Shown: one piece after another, positions 47,976 to 57,220 of the stretch
How positions within the stretch are numbered: position 1 is the stretch's first letter
How the letters are laid out: each line of letters starts with the position of its first letter
Origin: Burkholderia contaminans
Lineage (GTDB): Bacteria; Pseudomonadota; Gammaproteobacteria; Burkholderiales; Burkholderiaceae
Reading direction: 5' to 3'
DNA: 64,000 nt
Assembly: GCF_029633825.1 (NCBI RefSeq)
Contig: NZ_CP090641.1
Span: forward strand, 62,001 to 126,000
The notes under the pieces: model-generated
Seen by the model: the letters and a program-made list of their open reading frames with translations, nothing else
What the model was told of the DNA's origin: nothing
Databases searched by the model: none
Translations under genes and position numbers: made by a program

Positions 47976-48500
47976 TCAACTTGCCTTCTTAAAGGTGGCA
48001 GTCCCGGTGATCGGCGGCTGCCCATTGAATGCCGTGTTTCCGCTTCCGGAAAGGATCCCGACTACGGTTCCGTCATTCGCGGAAAATTGAAGTGTCGTTG
48101 CGCCTACTCCAATGGTAAGCGTGAAGGCTACAGTTCCATATGACAACAGCTGCGTCGGCGTAAGGGTCTGGCCGCTCAGCGTCCGAAGAAAAGTAAGATC
48201 GGCTGAGGAGGTATACGCGCCGTACCCCGAAACTGTAAGCGTAATCGCAGTTTGGGTCGCATCGTAGGAAAGACCCGGACAATTCAAGGTGAGGAGTTGA
48301 TACCCGCTGACCGCCCTGATCGTGAAAGGGCCGCCTGCATTAATGAAGTACAGGTCTTCGTGGGGAGACTTCTTGAAAATCTCGGGGTGATCTTTCGCAA
48401 TAAGCTCGGCTACCTTATTGGCTTCCTCGATTGCCAGAGCGGCAACCACTCCGTATGCATTTTTTTGTTCATTGGTAAGCGATTGAACATTCTCGGACAT
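47976..48500 (-). CDS. low-GC hypothetical protein with beta-rich domain
   Basis: A 174-residue product starting at 48500 after AGGTG. Residues 1-45 are helical (TNEQKNAYGVVAALAIEEAN). Residues about 50-170 are beta-rich (AITLTVSGYGAYTSSADLTF and TTLQFSANDGTVVGILSGSG), with a Gly-rich pattern that faintly recalls the VapA lipocalin-like barrel; this is only an impression. There is no signal peptide. Base composition is markedly lower in GC than its neighbours, suggesting transfer. Confidence 0.65.
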   Translation of the reverse strand: MSENVQSLTNEQKNAYGVVAALAIEEANKVAELIAKDHPEIFKKSPHEDLYFINAGGPFTIRAVSGYQLLTLNCPGLSYDATQTAITLTVSGYGAYTSSADLTFLRTLSGQTLTPTQLLSYGTVAFTLTIGVGATTLQFSANDGTVVGILSGSGNTAFNGQPPITGTATFKKAS

Positions 48501-49241
48501 TTTTTTCACCTGTTTTGTTTCAGTTCGAAGGATGCGCGCATGGCAAGATCGTCGCGTCGCGAAAATAATCGAGCACATTCACGCCTTGACTTGCAAATAT
48601 TGAGTGATCTGCAATTCAAGCTATTCGCGATTTGCCTATGTCGGGGCTCGCTTGAATATGAAATTATGCGAACCGAATCTTGTGATCAATTACACATGAT
48701 TACACGCGTACAAGATTGGGGCTGCCAAATGGATGCACCCCGGCTTGATGAATTTACGGGCAAGCCTCATGGAGGAGGCGGTGATCGAGTCGTGGCGCTG
48801 AGGCAATGATGTCGATCAACGACATTGCGGGCGCTGTCAGCTTTTCTGGCGGGGCTGCCGGAGCGTGAGTTGAGCGATACCGCCCGGGAGATCCGGCATC
48901 TGTACCGGATCATTCGTAACATCCGGCGCGAGATGCATGATGCGCGGCGACGCCGGGCGTATGACGCGATCGCGACACAAAGTACGCATGGCCCGGGCAG
49001 GCGTTTCGAAGGAGGCGATTTCAGGCTTGTTCCGCTGTCGCCGAGCGCGAGGTGCCGGGAACAGCCATGTCTCGATCGCCCGGATCATTGCGGCAATTCC
49101 TTGAATATTATTTGACATAACGTGAATTATCGACATACCCGGCGTAGATCCCAAGTTCAGATGTCGCGTTTCCGCTAAATAAAAACGTCGCGTCGGGCGG
49201 CCCGGTCTTCATGCCGATTGGAGTCTCGACTCAGTGTGTCA
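48501..49241. other. low-GC patch without a confident gene
   Basis: This 741-base stretch is clearly poorer in GC up to about 48750, then returns toward the local norm. A TTG-initiated frame at 48825-49115 encodes a helical start (SAFLAGLPERELSDTAREIR) but lacks a ribosome-binding site and ends in sequence of random composition; it may be a fragment. A palindrome ATGTCG/CGACAT lies near 48808-48824. No transposase or attachment site was recognised. Confidence 0.35.
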
Positions 49242-49835
49242 TCAGTTGCCCCAGCGGTTGGAAGCCATGCGTAACAGCGCTGCATTGGCTGCACGCAGAT
49301 CGAACAGCTCCGCATCGAAACCGGGGCCGATCCAGTTTCGGTAACGCGCTGCCTGTTCACTGTCCGGATCGTGGGACAACGTATCCAGGAACGCCTGATA
49401 GCCCCTTGGGCCGCCCACGTCTTCAGGCGGACAAGCACGAGCGCCGTCAATGACCTGGGCCTCGCCCCACGGTTCGCTATCGACCGCTTCCATCTTCTCG
49501 ACGACGACGGTGTGATTCCACCCGTCTCCGAAGTCGTATCGGTAAACGAAGCGCGAACCTGGCTTCAGGACTGTCTGCAGACGAACCTTCCGGTCATCGG
49601 CAGTCGTGTCCGGATCGGCGAAGTCCGCCACGTCATCAACCTCGAACATCGCGTAGGTCATGCCGTCGATCAGGAAGTCGTGCAGATGGGTGTCCTCCCA
49701 TCCGAAAGCTGCCTGCAGAATGTGATGCAGCTTGCGCAGAGATTCGGTTCCTTCGACTTCGATCCGACGCCAGATCGGCGGATCAATATGCTGAAGCGTC
49801 ACATTGAGGGTGAAACGCTGGAACGATTTTGGCAT
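49242..49835 (-). CDS. plasmid pRiA4b ORF-3 family protein
   Basis: A 197-residue cytoplasmic protein of the PRiA4_ORF3 family. Signature elements are IDPPIWRRIEVEGTESLRKL, HHILQAAFGWEDTHLHDFLI and FVYRYDFGDGWNHTVVVEK. The family is common on plasmids and in genomic islands, and its biochemical role is unknown. Adjacency to the low-GC patch suggests it belongs to the same acquired segment. Confidence 0.88.
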   Translation of the reverse strand: MPKSFQRFTLNVTLQHIDPPIWRRIEVEGTESLRKLHHILQAAFGWEDTHLHDFLIDGMTYAMFEVDDVADFADPDTTADDRKVRLQTVLKPGSRFVYRYDFGDGWNHTVVVEKMEAVDSEPWGEAQVIDGARACPPEDVGGPRGYQAFLDTLSHDPDSEQAARYRNWIGPGFDAELFDLRAANAALLRMASNRWGN

Positions 49836-50157
49836 TTGATCTCCGGAGAACGGGAATCTGCACGATTATCGACCTCGGTTGATTCCTCGGGATCCACTTG
49901 GAAGCGCGAATCGAAAATCGCTTCCGGTCAGCTTGGTAGGCGAATTCTCTTATGTCAATTCGGCATCACAGATGCTGACCGCCTGCAACCCAGCGTCTCG
50001 CCGCCACGGTCGGCTAAAATCCCGGCGCTTGCAGATCGCAGGCGAATGCGGGGCCAATGACGGCTGCGTCGCGCCATCCCGCGCGGCACGGCCGTCGATC
50101 GCGGCGGAAACAAAGGCAAGACGCCGCAACTACACAACGCGGATCGAAGGTAGCGGT
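49836..50157. other. intergenic region before the response-regulator gene
   Basis: These 322 bases separate divergent genes. No open frame of normal composition and no strong palindrome was noted. Confidence 0.3.
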
Positions 50158-50817
50158 ATGGCAAAGGTGCTGTTGCTCGACGACGAGGTCGAGTTGCGCG
50201 AGGAAATCGCCGCATTCCTGGAAAAGCGCGGCTGGACGGTCGATCAGGCTGGCACGGTCGCGGAGTTCCAGGCACGGGCGTCGGATCTCGCATTTGCGAT
50301 CATCGACGTGATGCTGCCGGACGGGAGCGGTTTCGACGCGGCCGTGTGGCTCAGGGCCCGGCATCGCGACTGCGGCATCGTCATGCTGACTGCCCGCGGC
50401 GAGACCCAGGACAAGATCGACGGCCTGATTGGCGGCGCCGATCACTATCTCGTCAAGCCGGTGAAGCTGCTCGAACTCGACGCCATTCTCCAGGCGCTCG
50501 GCCGCCGGGTAGCGCACGACTGGCGGCTCGACTGCCAGGCGCGCGTGCTGACCGCGCCGGCCGGCGGCCGGCTCGATCTGTCGGCCAGCGAGATCGCCCT
50601 GCTCTCTCTGTTGGCGCGCCATCCGTCCAAGGCCGTGAGCCGGCGGCAGATCGCGGAGGATTTCGGCTTCGACTGGGTCGACTACGACGAGCGCAGGCTC
50701 GAGACGATGGTCAGCCGACTGCGGCAGCGCTGGCGAAGCGAGGCCGGTTCGGAACTGCCGCTGAAGACCGTCCATCGCACCGGCTACACGTTCGCCGTGC
50801 CGCTGATGCTGGCCTGA
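50158..50817 (+). CDS. OmpR-family response regulator
   Basis: A 219-residue two-component regulator. The receiver (about 1-115) has the acidic pair LLLDDEVELR, phospho-acceptor Asp in AIIDVMLPDGSG (about 48), switch Thr in MLTARG and Lys in LVKPVK. The C-terminal winged helix (about 130-215) binds DNA (RQIAEDFGFDWVDYDERRLE). The start at 50158 begins at the receiver. Its 3' end overlaps the kinase gene on the opposite strand by 34 bases; the two are almost certainly cognate. Confidence 0.9.
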   Translation: MAKVLLLDDEVELREEIAAFLEKRGWTVDQAGTVAEFQARASDLAFAIIDVMLPDGSGFDAAVWLRARHRDCGIVMLTARGETQDKIDGLIGGADHYLVKPVKLLELDAILQALGRRVAHDWRLDCQARVLTAPAGGRLDLSASEIALLSLLARHPSKAVSRRQIAEDFGFDWVDYDERRLETMVSRLRQRWRSEAGSELPLKTVHRTGYTFAVPLMLA

Positions 50818-52829
50818 GCGGCAACGGCCGCCCGGTTCGCGTCTGCAGGCAAAAAGACCGTCGCCCGGCAGCCGTGCCCTGCCTCACTGACGAGGTTCAA
50901 TGTGCCGCCCTGCATCTCGACCATGCGGCGCGCCAACGGGAGGCCGAGGCCCGTTCCCGGCTTGCGGCCCACGTTGCGGCCGCGATAGAACCGCTCGAAT
51001 ACATACGGCAGATCCGCCGACGCGATGCCGGGGCCGTCGTCCTCGACTTCCAGCTCCACACCGCCCGGCACACGCCGCCCGCGCAACACGATCCGGGTGC
51101 CGCCAGGTGTGTATTTGACGGCATTGTCGGCGAGCGTGCGCAGCACGAGACGCGTGAGGCTGCCGTCGCACACGAAGATGTCCGGCAGGTTTTTCGCGTC
51201 GATTTCGAGGCGGTGGCCGTCGGACAGCGCGCCGGCAGCCGTGGCCGCATCGTCGAGCAGCGCCGCCAGCCGGGTGTCGCCGATGCGGGTTCCGCGTCGC
51301 AGCAGCTCGAACCCGTCCTCGTGCAGCGAGTCATTGATCAGCACCGTCAAACGCTGCGTCGCGCGCAGGATCTTCTGGTAGCGCGACGACGTCAACGGAT
51401 CGGCGCGGGAGTCGTCGAGGTCGAGATTCTGGGCAGTGGCGTCGATGACGGCCAGCGGCGTCCGCAGCTCATGCGACACGGTTGCCAGAAGCTGGCGCTG
51501 CTCGTCTTGCGCACGCTTTTCCAGCGCGAGCGACGCTTCCACCTGCTCCATTGCCTTCCGCAGCGCCTGGGTGCGCAGCGCGACCTTGGCTTCGAGATCG
51601 CGCTCGGCCTGGCGCGCGACACGCAATGCATCGGCCTGCGCCGCTTCCATCGCATTGCGCATCGCGTTGTAGCGCGAGCTGATCGCCGAATTCATGACGA
51701 GCATGAACGCGAGCATCCCCAGGTATCCGGCGTTGTCGGCGAGCAGCCCCGGCGGGATCCAGCCGACGTTGCGCGCAACACGCAATGCGCTGCCGGCGAG
51801 CAACAGCAACAGCACGAGCACGACGATGCGTGCGTGCCGGTATCCTCGGGCGGTGAGCCAGAGCGCAACGCCCATCGTGACGAGAATGACCGCCATCTGC
51901 CAGAACAGGTAGAGCGGTCGCACCCACCAGACATTGATGATCAGCATCAGCGGCGCGACAGCCAGCGCCACGACGATCGTCAGTGCGGAAAAAGCGATCG
52001 TCGGACGCCGCCAGCGCCCGTTGAACAGGCCGAGGTAGTGCGCGGTGAACAGCGTGCCGACGGGCGTGCCGAGCAGCCAGCTGAGCAGGTAGATCGCATT
52101 GCTGGCGACCGGAAAGTCCGGCAGCAGGTATTGATAGATGTAGCCTTCGGCGCCGAGCGCGGTGAGCAGGTTCACGATGACGCTCAGCCCGTAGAGCCCG
52201 AACGACGCATCGCGCGTCACCCGGAACAGCCACAGGCTCGAGACGAGCAGCACGAGATGCGCGGCGTCCAGCAGGCCGAACAGCAAGGATTCCTTGCTCG
52301 TGGCGGAGATGAACGCGTCGGGCGACCACAGCGTCATCGAGAAACTCATGGTGCTGGTGCTGCGGATCCGGAGATAGAGCGTGACCGGCTGGCCCGCCGG
52401 AAGATCCAGGCGAAACACGGGGTTGCGGTACGCGATGTCGCGTTGCTCCACCGGCTTGCGATCCCCTGCGACGTGGCGCTGGTACTCGCCGCCGGGCTGC
52501 GGCACGTACAGCGTGACGTCGTTCAGCAGCGGCGATCGCAATTCCAGCAGCCACATCGGCGGTGCGCTCGCCGGCCGGGTCACGGTCAGGCGCAGCCATG
52601 CCGCGCCGTTGACATAGCCGAGCGCGGGCTCCGACGTCTGCCCGACGAACGCGCGTGCGACCTCGGGCTGCGACATGCGCTCGATCGTGAGCATGTTGCC
52701 CGGGTCGCGCAACAGATCCCAGCCGTTCCGGATGCTGACCTGCCCTCTGTCCGGCAGCGTAATCGGCGTTGCCGCGAAGGCCCCCGAGGCCCAGGTAATC
52801 AGGATGAGGAAGATGAGCCGGAACATCAC
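50784..52829 (-). CDS. 7TMR-DISM sensor histidine kinase
   Basis: A 681-residue membrane kinase with a signal peptide (MMFRLIFLILITWASGAFA). The extracytoplasmic 7TMR-DISMED2 domain lies at about 25-165, seven transmembrane helices at about 175-390, a short coiled coil follows, HisKA has phospho-His in SHELRTPLAVI (about 452), and the ATPase boxes are TLADNAVKYT, DDGPGI and GTGLGLPLARR. The DISMED2 domain is jelly-roll-like and usually thought to bind carbohydrate. It is transcribed convergently with its presumed response-regulator gene, an unusual layout for a cognate pair. Confidence 0.9.
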   Translation of the reverse strand: MMFRLIFLILITWASGAFAATPITLPDRGQVSIRNGWDLLRDPGNMLTIERMSQPEVARAFVGQTSEPALGYVNGAAWLRLTVTRPASAPPMWLLELRSPLLNDVTLYVPQPGGEYQRHVAGDRKPVEQRDIAYRNPVFRLDLPAGQPVTLYLRIRSTSTMSFSMTLWSPDAFISATSKESLLFGLLDAAHLVLLVSSLWLFRVTRDASFGLYGLSVIVNLLTALGAEGYIYQYLLPDFPVASNAIYLLSWLLGTPVGTLFTAHYLGLFNGRWRRPTIAFSALTIVVALAVAPLMLIINVWWVRPLYLFWQMAVILVTMGVALWLTARGYRHARIVVLVLLLLLAGSALRVARNVGWIPPGLLADNAGYLGMLAFMLVMNSAISSRYNAMRNAMEAAQADALRVARQAERDLEAKVALRTQALRKAMEQVEASLALEKRAQDEQRQLLATVSHELRTPLAVIDATAQNLDLDDSRADPLTSSRYQKILRATQRLTVLINDSLHEDGFELLRRGTRIGDTRLAALLDDAATAAGALSDGHRLEIDAKNLPDIFVCDGSLTRLVLRTLADNAVKYTPGGTRIVLRGRRVPGGVELEVEDDGPGIASADLPYVFERFYRGRNVGRKPGTGLGLPLARRMVEMQGGTLNLVSEAGHGCRATVFLPADANRAAVAAQASISGTANV

Positions 52830-53334
52830 GCGATTCGTACTCGTGTCTGCGATCGGGCGACACTATAACCGAACACGCGACGCCCGCCGGCACGCCGATG
52901 CCGTTCGCGCTCCGGATGTCAGAACTTGTCAGTTTTCGCTGCGCACGCTCATTTAAGATGCACGCCAATCAAGGAGGCCGGGCGCGGTTCGCCGACAGTG
53001 AATGCCCGACACCCTTGACCAGCAACGCTACCCTTGCCTACGCCCCGCACGACGACGGCGCATCGACGCCGACAACAACGATATGGCCGGGCTGGCGGCG
53101 GCATTCCGACGAGCATGGACAATAAATCAGGCACGAGGCGCTCGTTGGACAGCAATGCCGTCGCCATCGACCGAGGTCGGCAGGATTTGGCGGGCATTTG
53201 TGGTGTTGCGCGCGACGATGGCGGGCAGCGGTCCGCCCTTCTGCAGCCTCGCCTGGCCCAAGGAGGCCGGGCGAGGCCGGAAGCACCGCGGCGCACGACG
53301 CCTCGGTCGTGCGAATTCCGAAGAGGCCCACGCG
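52830..53334. other. decayed intergenic region
   Basis: No intact gene was seen between the kinase start and the gene fragment at 53335. A 15-base direct repeat (CAAGGAGGCCGGGCG) occurs at about 52970 and 53259. All frames are interrupted or of random composition. Confidence 0.3.
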
Positions 53335-53508
53335 TCACGCCAGATAGGCGGCATCGAGTGTCGACAGCGCATCGGGCTCGCGAATGCTCCCCCAGTTCGA
53401 CGGCACGCCGCCCTGCAGCGCGCCCCGAGTTCCTGATCCGGATACATGTCGACCGCCCCGACGATGATCCGCGGGGCAAGCGACCGCTCGATCACCTCGC
53501 CCGCGTGT
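53335..53508 (-). pseudogene. frameshifted 3' remnant of an unidentified gene
   Basis: On the minus strand, LEHAGEVIERSLAPRIIVGA and VDMYPDQELG are read in one frame. After a shift of one base near 53425 the translation continues as GALQGGVPSNWGSIREPDAL and STLDAAYLA to a TGA at 53335. Both halves look like conserved protein, so this is the tail of a broken gene abutting the diguanylate cyclase stop. The family was not identified. Confidence 0.55.
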
Positions 53509-54717
53509 TCAAGACACCGGAGCCGGCTCCACGCCGCCTTGCGACGGCGAGACGTTTGCGCCCGGCGTCTCGCCGTGCACGCACACTCTGTTGCGGCCCG
53601 AGCGCTTCGCCTCGTACAGCGCGGCGTCCGCCTTCGTACTCAGGTGGTCCAGGTTTTCTCCAGGCCGCCAGCCGGCCACGCCGCCGCTGATGCTGTACGA
53701 GCACGGGCCGTTCGACGTGGTCACGGGCTGAGCCAGCACGGCGTTGCGCAGCCGCTCCGCAAGGCGCCGCGCGTCGTCCGGCTCCGTTGCAGGCAGCAGC
53801 ACCGCGAATTCCTCGCCCCCCATGCGCCCGAGCACGTCGCCGCGCCTGAGTTGCGCCTGGGCCACGCGAACGAATTCGCGCAGCACCGTGTCGCCGCCAG
53901 CGTGACCAAGCGTATCGTTGATCGACTTGAAATGATCGAGGTCGGCGATCAGGAGGGAGACGGGGAAGCCGCGCCTGCCCGCGTCGGCCAGTTGGGCGCG
54001 CGCGACCGCTTCGAAACCCTTGCGCGAGAGCGCCCCGGTCAGGTAATCCCGGTTCGCCGCCTCGCGCGCATCGGCGAGCAGCACGTCGTGCACCATCATC
54101 ATCGCGGACATCGACAGCGTGGGCATGATGGCCGCACTGGCGACCAGCAGCATCACGCTGCCCGTCGACGCGAACATCAGCGGGCTCGACACGCCGTCCA
54201 GCGTCATGAAATGGATCCCGCGCGCCAGTTGGCATCCCGCGAAGAGGAAGGCCATCGCCGCGGTCACCCGATAGGGATACGCGTGCCGGCCGGTCGGACG
54301 GTACCGTAGCACCAGGAGCGCGATCGCGACGCAGAATGCCGCGCTGAACAGGGTCGTGACGAGTACGCGAAGCGGAATGCTGTCGATCACGTAACGCCAG
54401 TAGACCAGCGCGACCCCGAGCGGCAGCAGTGAACCGGCCAGCGCGGGCCACCGGACGGGACGACCCAGAAAGCGCGCGCACCCCGCGTAGTACGTGACGG
54501 CGGCCAGTGCCATCAGCATGTTCGCGGCCACGACGGACAGGTAATCCGGAATCCAGCCGCGCATCAGGATCAGCGGCAATCCGACGGCCATCGCGGCATT
54601 GGCGACGAACCATTCGAGGACGCCGGCTATCCCCGATCGAAGCAGGGAGCCGAGCAGCACCAGCAATACCGTGCTCATGAGTGCGGATGTGGCGATTGCT
54701 ACTGCAGGATCGAGCAT
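53509..54717 (-). CDS. multi-pass membrane diguanylate cyclase
   Basis: A 402-residue protein with about six transmembrane helices in residues 5-200 and a C-terminal GGDEF domain at about 225-385. The active site is GGEEF (about 301), with an inhibitory RxxD site (RRGD) five residues before it. A cytoplasmic cyclic di-GMP synthase with a membrane sensor of unknown ligand is inferred. The ATG at 54717 begins the first helix; longer frames to 54930 add unsupported sequence. Confidence 0.87.
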   Translation of the reverse strand: MLDPAVAIATSALMSTVLLVLLGSLLRSGIAGVLEWFVANAAMAVGLPLILMRGWIPDYLSVVAANMLMALAAVTYYAGCARFLGRPVRWPALAGSLLPLGVALVYWRYVIDSIPLRVLVTTLFSAAFCVAIALLVLRYRPTGRHAYPYRVTAAMAFLFAGCQLARGIHFMTLDGVSSPLMFASTGSVMLLVASAAIMPTLSMSAMMMVHDVLLADAREAANRDYLTGALSRKGFEAVARAQLADAGRRGFPVSLLIADLDHFKSINDTLGHAGGDTVLREFVRVAQAQLRRGDVLGRMGGEEFAVLLPATEPDDARRLAERLRNAVLAQPVTTSNGPCSYSISGGVAGWRPGENLDHLSTKADAALYEAKRSGRNRVCVHGETPGANVSPSQGGVEPAPVS

Positions 54718-54933
54718 GCGAATGTGACGGCCCCGGTGAAATCGACAGACCGGATGCGAACCCGACGGGTAGGTCGGGCGCCCTGCCTGTTGTTGCTTCG
54801 CGGCGAGCCGGAACAGCCCCGGCCGATTCATCACCATGAGGCAACATGTCATCGTTTGTGGACGAAATTGTCGACGATCCGGGTACCAATGTCGAATGCG
54901 TTCTTGACGGGACGCTCGACGGTCGGTCACGCG

Positions 54934-55227
54934 TCACGGCAAACGATGGCGCGCCGCATGGTACGCGCGCCAGTGCGACCCTTCAGGCCGCGCCGCCTTC
55001 TGCTCGAGGTAGCGGCGCAGCTTCGTGCGATCGTCGGCGTTGTCCTGGGCGACCGCGCCGGCGATGCAGTCGGCAAGGCGTTCGACCCGTTGCCGGCACG
55101 ACAGTCCGTCGCATGTGACTGGCTGGTGTCGCAATGGAACGCCCGCCTGCCTTGCGGCAAACTGCACCGGCACTTTCGTACTGGCCGACACCGGCCTGCT
55201 GGACGGCCGGCTCGCGACGACCACCAC
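54934..55227 (-). CDS. hypothetical 97-residue protein downstream of the ABC ATPase gene
   Basis: A GTG at 55227 directly follows the ATPase stop codon. The frame has strong third-position GC and a plausible product (RVERLADCIAGAVAQDNADD, then RTKLRRYLEQKAARPEGSHW). No family was recognised. A later internal start is possible. If real, it is the last gene of the guanidine/urea operon. The 216 bases between it and the cyclase gene hold nothing evident. Confidence 0.5.
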   Translation of the reverse strand: MVVVASRPSSRPVSASTKVPVQFAARQAGVPLRHQPVTCDGLSCRQRVERLADCIAGAVAQDNADDRTKLRRYLEQKAARPEGSHWRAYHAARHRLP

Positions 55228-56136
55228 TTACTCGACGTTGTCCGACACATCCGTCATGCGGATCATGTGCGGCCGCACGCCGTCGTCGATGGCCACTGCC
55301 TCCTTCGGATGGATCAGCGCCTCGAGCCGCGCCTTCGTCGCGACGAACTCGGGCGTATTGACCTGCGAATAGTCGCGCGGCCTTGGCACGGGCACCTCGA
55401 TCAGTTCCTGCACCGCCCCCGGGTTCGCCTTCAGCACGAGAATGCGGTCCGCCAGAAAGATCGCCTCGTCGAGATCGTGCGTGATGAACAGGATCGTCAC
55501 GTCGATGTTGCGCCAGATGTCGAGCAGGTGCGTCTGCATCCGCGCCCGAGTCTGCGCGTCGAGCGCGCCGAACGGCTCGTCCATCAGCAGGATGCGTGGA
55601 CGGTTCGCGAGCGCGCGGGCAATCGCCACGCGCTGCTTCATCCCGCCCGACAACTGGTGCGGATAGACATCCGCGAAACGCGTCAGCCCGACCAGGTCGA
55701 GCCACTGCAGCGCTTCACGCTCGGCTTGGCCGCTGCTGCTGCCGTTCATCCGCAGGCCGAACATCACGTTCTTCTTCACGGTGAGCCATGGAAACAGCGT
55801 ATAGCCCTGGAACACCATGCCGCGATCGGCGCCCGGCCCCTCCACGGGCTTGCCGTCGAGCAGCACCTCACCGCTCGTCTGCGCGTCGAGCCCGGCCAGG
55901 ATGCGGATCAGGGTCGACTTGCCGCAGCCGGACGGACCAATCACGCACACGAACTCGCGCCGGTAGGTACGGAAACTGATGTCGTCGAGTGCGGTGCACT
56001 CGCCCTGCGGTGTCGCGAAACGCTTGCCGACATGACGCACGTCGAGTATCACGTCGCGTGTTTTCAGGCGCTCGAAGCGCTCGCGCACCGCGTCGGACTG
56101 CATCAGGTAATCGGGAACGGCTTGCGGGTTCTGCAT
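55228..56136 (-). CDS. ABC transporter ATPase, NitT/TauT family
   Basis: A 302-residue importer ATPase. Walker A is GPSGCGKST (about 66-74), the signature is LSGGMKQR, Walker B is ILLMDEP, and the switch His is in FITHDLDEA. It pairs with the permease gene 45 bases upstream. The family imports nitrate, taurine, riboflavin precursors or, beside urea-carboxylase-type genes, urea/guanidine. A periplasmic binding protein is not in the window and presumably lies beyond its right edge. Confidence 0.9.
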   Translation of the reverse strand: MQNPQAVPDYLMQSDAVRERFERLKTRDVILDVRHVGKRFATPQGECTALDDISFRTYRREFVCVIGPSGCGKSTLIRILAGLDAQTSGEVLLDGKPVEGPGADRGMVFQGYTLFPWLTVKKNVMFGLRMNGSSSGQAEREALQWLDLVGLTRFADVYPHQLSGGMKQRVAIARALANRPRILLMDEPFGALDAQTRARMQTHLLDIWRNIDVTILFITHDLDEAIFLADRILVLKANPGAVQELIEVPVPRPRDYSQVNTPEFVATKARLEALIHPKEAVAIDDGVRPHMIRMTDVSDNVE

Positions 56137-56181
56137 GATGGCCTCTGCGGAATTCGGTCGATGGATGGGCGCCAACGGGCG

Positions 56182-57156
56182 TCACGCTTTCAGCGTGCGG
56201 TCCCACGGAAACAGCCGGCGGCCGAGCAGCCCGAGCACGATGTCGGTGCCGAGGCCGATGATCCCGATCATCAGGATCGCCGCATATACGTTGTCGAAAT
56301 GCTGGTAGCGCGCCTGCTGGCTGATGTACCACGTGATGCCCGAGCTCGTGCCGACGAGTTCGGCGACGATCAGGTAGGTCCACGCCCAGCCGAGCAGGAT
56401 GCGCTGGTCGCGATACAGGTCCGGCAGCACGCCGGGGATCACGACGTGCGTGAGCAGCTTCAGCTTCTTCGTGCCGAGTGTCATCGCGGCCTCGAACAGC
56501 CCGTATTCGAGCTTGCGCGTCGTGTTCGCGATGATCAGCACCTGCTGGAACAGCGTCCCGATCACGATGATCGCGACCTTCGGCGCATCGTAGATGCCGA
56601 GGATCGCGACCATCAGCGCGCCGAACGCCGGTGCGGGCAGGTAGCGGAAGAACTCCAGGAACGGCTCCTGGAGCCGCGCGAGCACGCTGAAGGTGCCGCA
56701 GACGATGCCGAGCGGCACACCGATCGCGGACGAGATCACGAAGCCCCAGAAGATGATCCGGATGCTGTGCCACAGGCTCTCGTGCAGCCAGACGCCGTCG
56801 CGGGATGCCGGCGGGGTCGTGAACGCGGTGTAGAACGCGCGCAGCACTTGATGCGGCGCTGGCAGGTAGACCGGGTTCGCACGCACGCCTTCGGGCACGG
56901 CCGCGCGGGTCGCTCGCGCATGGGCGAGTTCGTCGTCGAACACGTCGCGATCGATCTGCATGCCGGTCTGGAAGTAGTCGACGCTGCCCGGATTCGTGAC
57001 GCGCATTTGCGGATGCCAGATGAACGGCACGTAACTGATCAGGCACCAGACGGCGAACGGCAGCAGGAAGGACGCCACGCCGAGCGTCCATTTTCCGCAG
57101 GTCGTCAGCTCGCGGCGCACGGCGAGCCATCCGGTCGTGTTGCGGGTCATTGGCAT
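56182..57156 (-). CDS. ABC transporter permease, NitT/TauT family
   Basis: A 324-residue inner-membrane permease. A first helix (about 20-42) is followed by a long periplasmic loop (about 45-115) and then five helices with the conserved EAA-type loop for ATPase contact (LFEAAMTLGTKKLKLLTHVV). The start at 57156 follows GGAG seven bases upstream. It is co-transcribed with allophanate hydrolase upstream and the ATPase downstream. Confidence 0.88.
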   Translation of the reverse strand: MPMTRNTTGWLAVRRELTTCGKWTLGVASFLLPFAVWCLISYVPFIWHPQMRVTNPGSVDYFQTGMQIDRDVFDDELAHARATRAAVPEGVRANPVYLPAPHQVLRAFYTAFTTPPASRDGVWLHESLWHSIRIIFWGFVISSAIGVPLGIVCGTFSVLARLQEPFLEFFRYLPAPAFGALMVAILGIYDAPKVAIIVIGTLFQQVLIIANTTRKLEYGLFEAAMTLGTKKLKLLTHVVIPGVLPDLYRDQRILLGWAWTYLIVAELVGTSSGITWYISQQARYQHFDNVYAAILMIGIIGLGTDIVLGLLGRRLFPWDRTLKA

Positions 57157-57181
57157 GTCAAACTCCGTATCGTTTCAGGTG

Positions 57182-57216
57182 CCGGTCGCGCGCATGCCGG
57201 GGCACCGCGCGACCGG
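57182..57216 (-). repeat. perfect inverted repeat between the hydrolase and permease genes
   Basis: Eleven-base arms CCGGTCGCGCG/CGCGCGACCGG flank a 13-base loop that fills most of the 64-base gap. With no T-run it is more likely an mRNA-processing or stabilising hairpin, or a REP-like element, than a terminator. It could lower expression of the transporter genes. Confidence 0.5.
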
Positions 57217-57220
57217 GCGT

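Noticed and set aside
48825..49115. A possible small gene or transposase fragment
   Set aside because: TTG start without a ribosome-binding site, and the second half has random composition; no transposase motif was recognised.
50346..52868. An 840-codon plus-strand frame
   Set aside because: It is a shadow of the 7TMR-DISM kinase gene, with Arg/His/Gln-rich translation.
52970..53273. A 15-base direct repeat CAAGGAGGCCGGGCG as insertion-site duplication
   Set aside because: No mobile element lies between the copies and GC-rich 15-mers of this type recur by chance; kept only as a note.
53492..54937. A 481-codon minus-strand frame over the diguanylate cyclase gene
   Set aside because: It is the wrong phase; the GGEEF motif and membrane helices are only in the frame ending at 53509.
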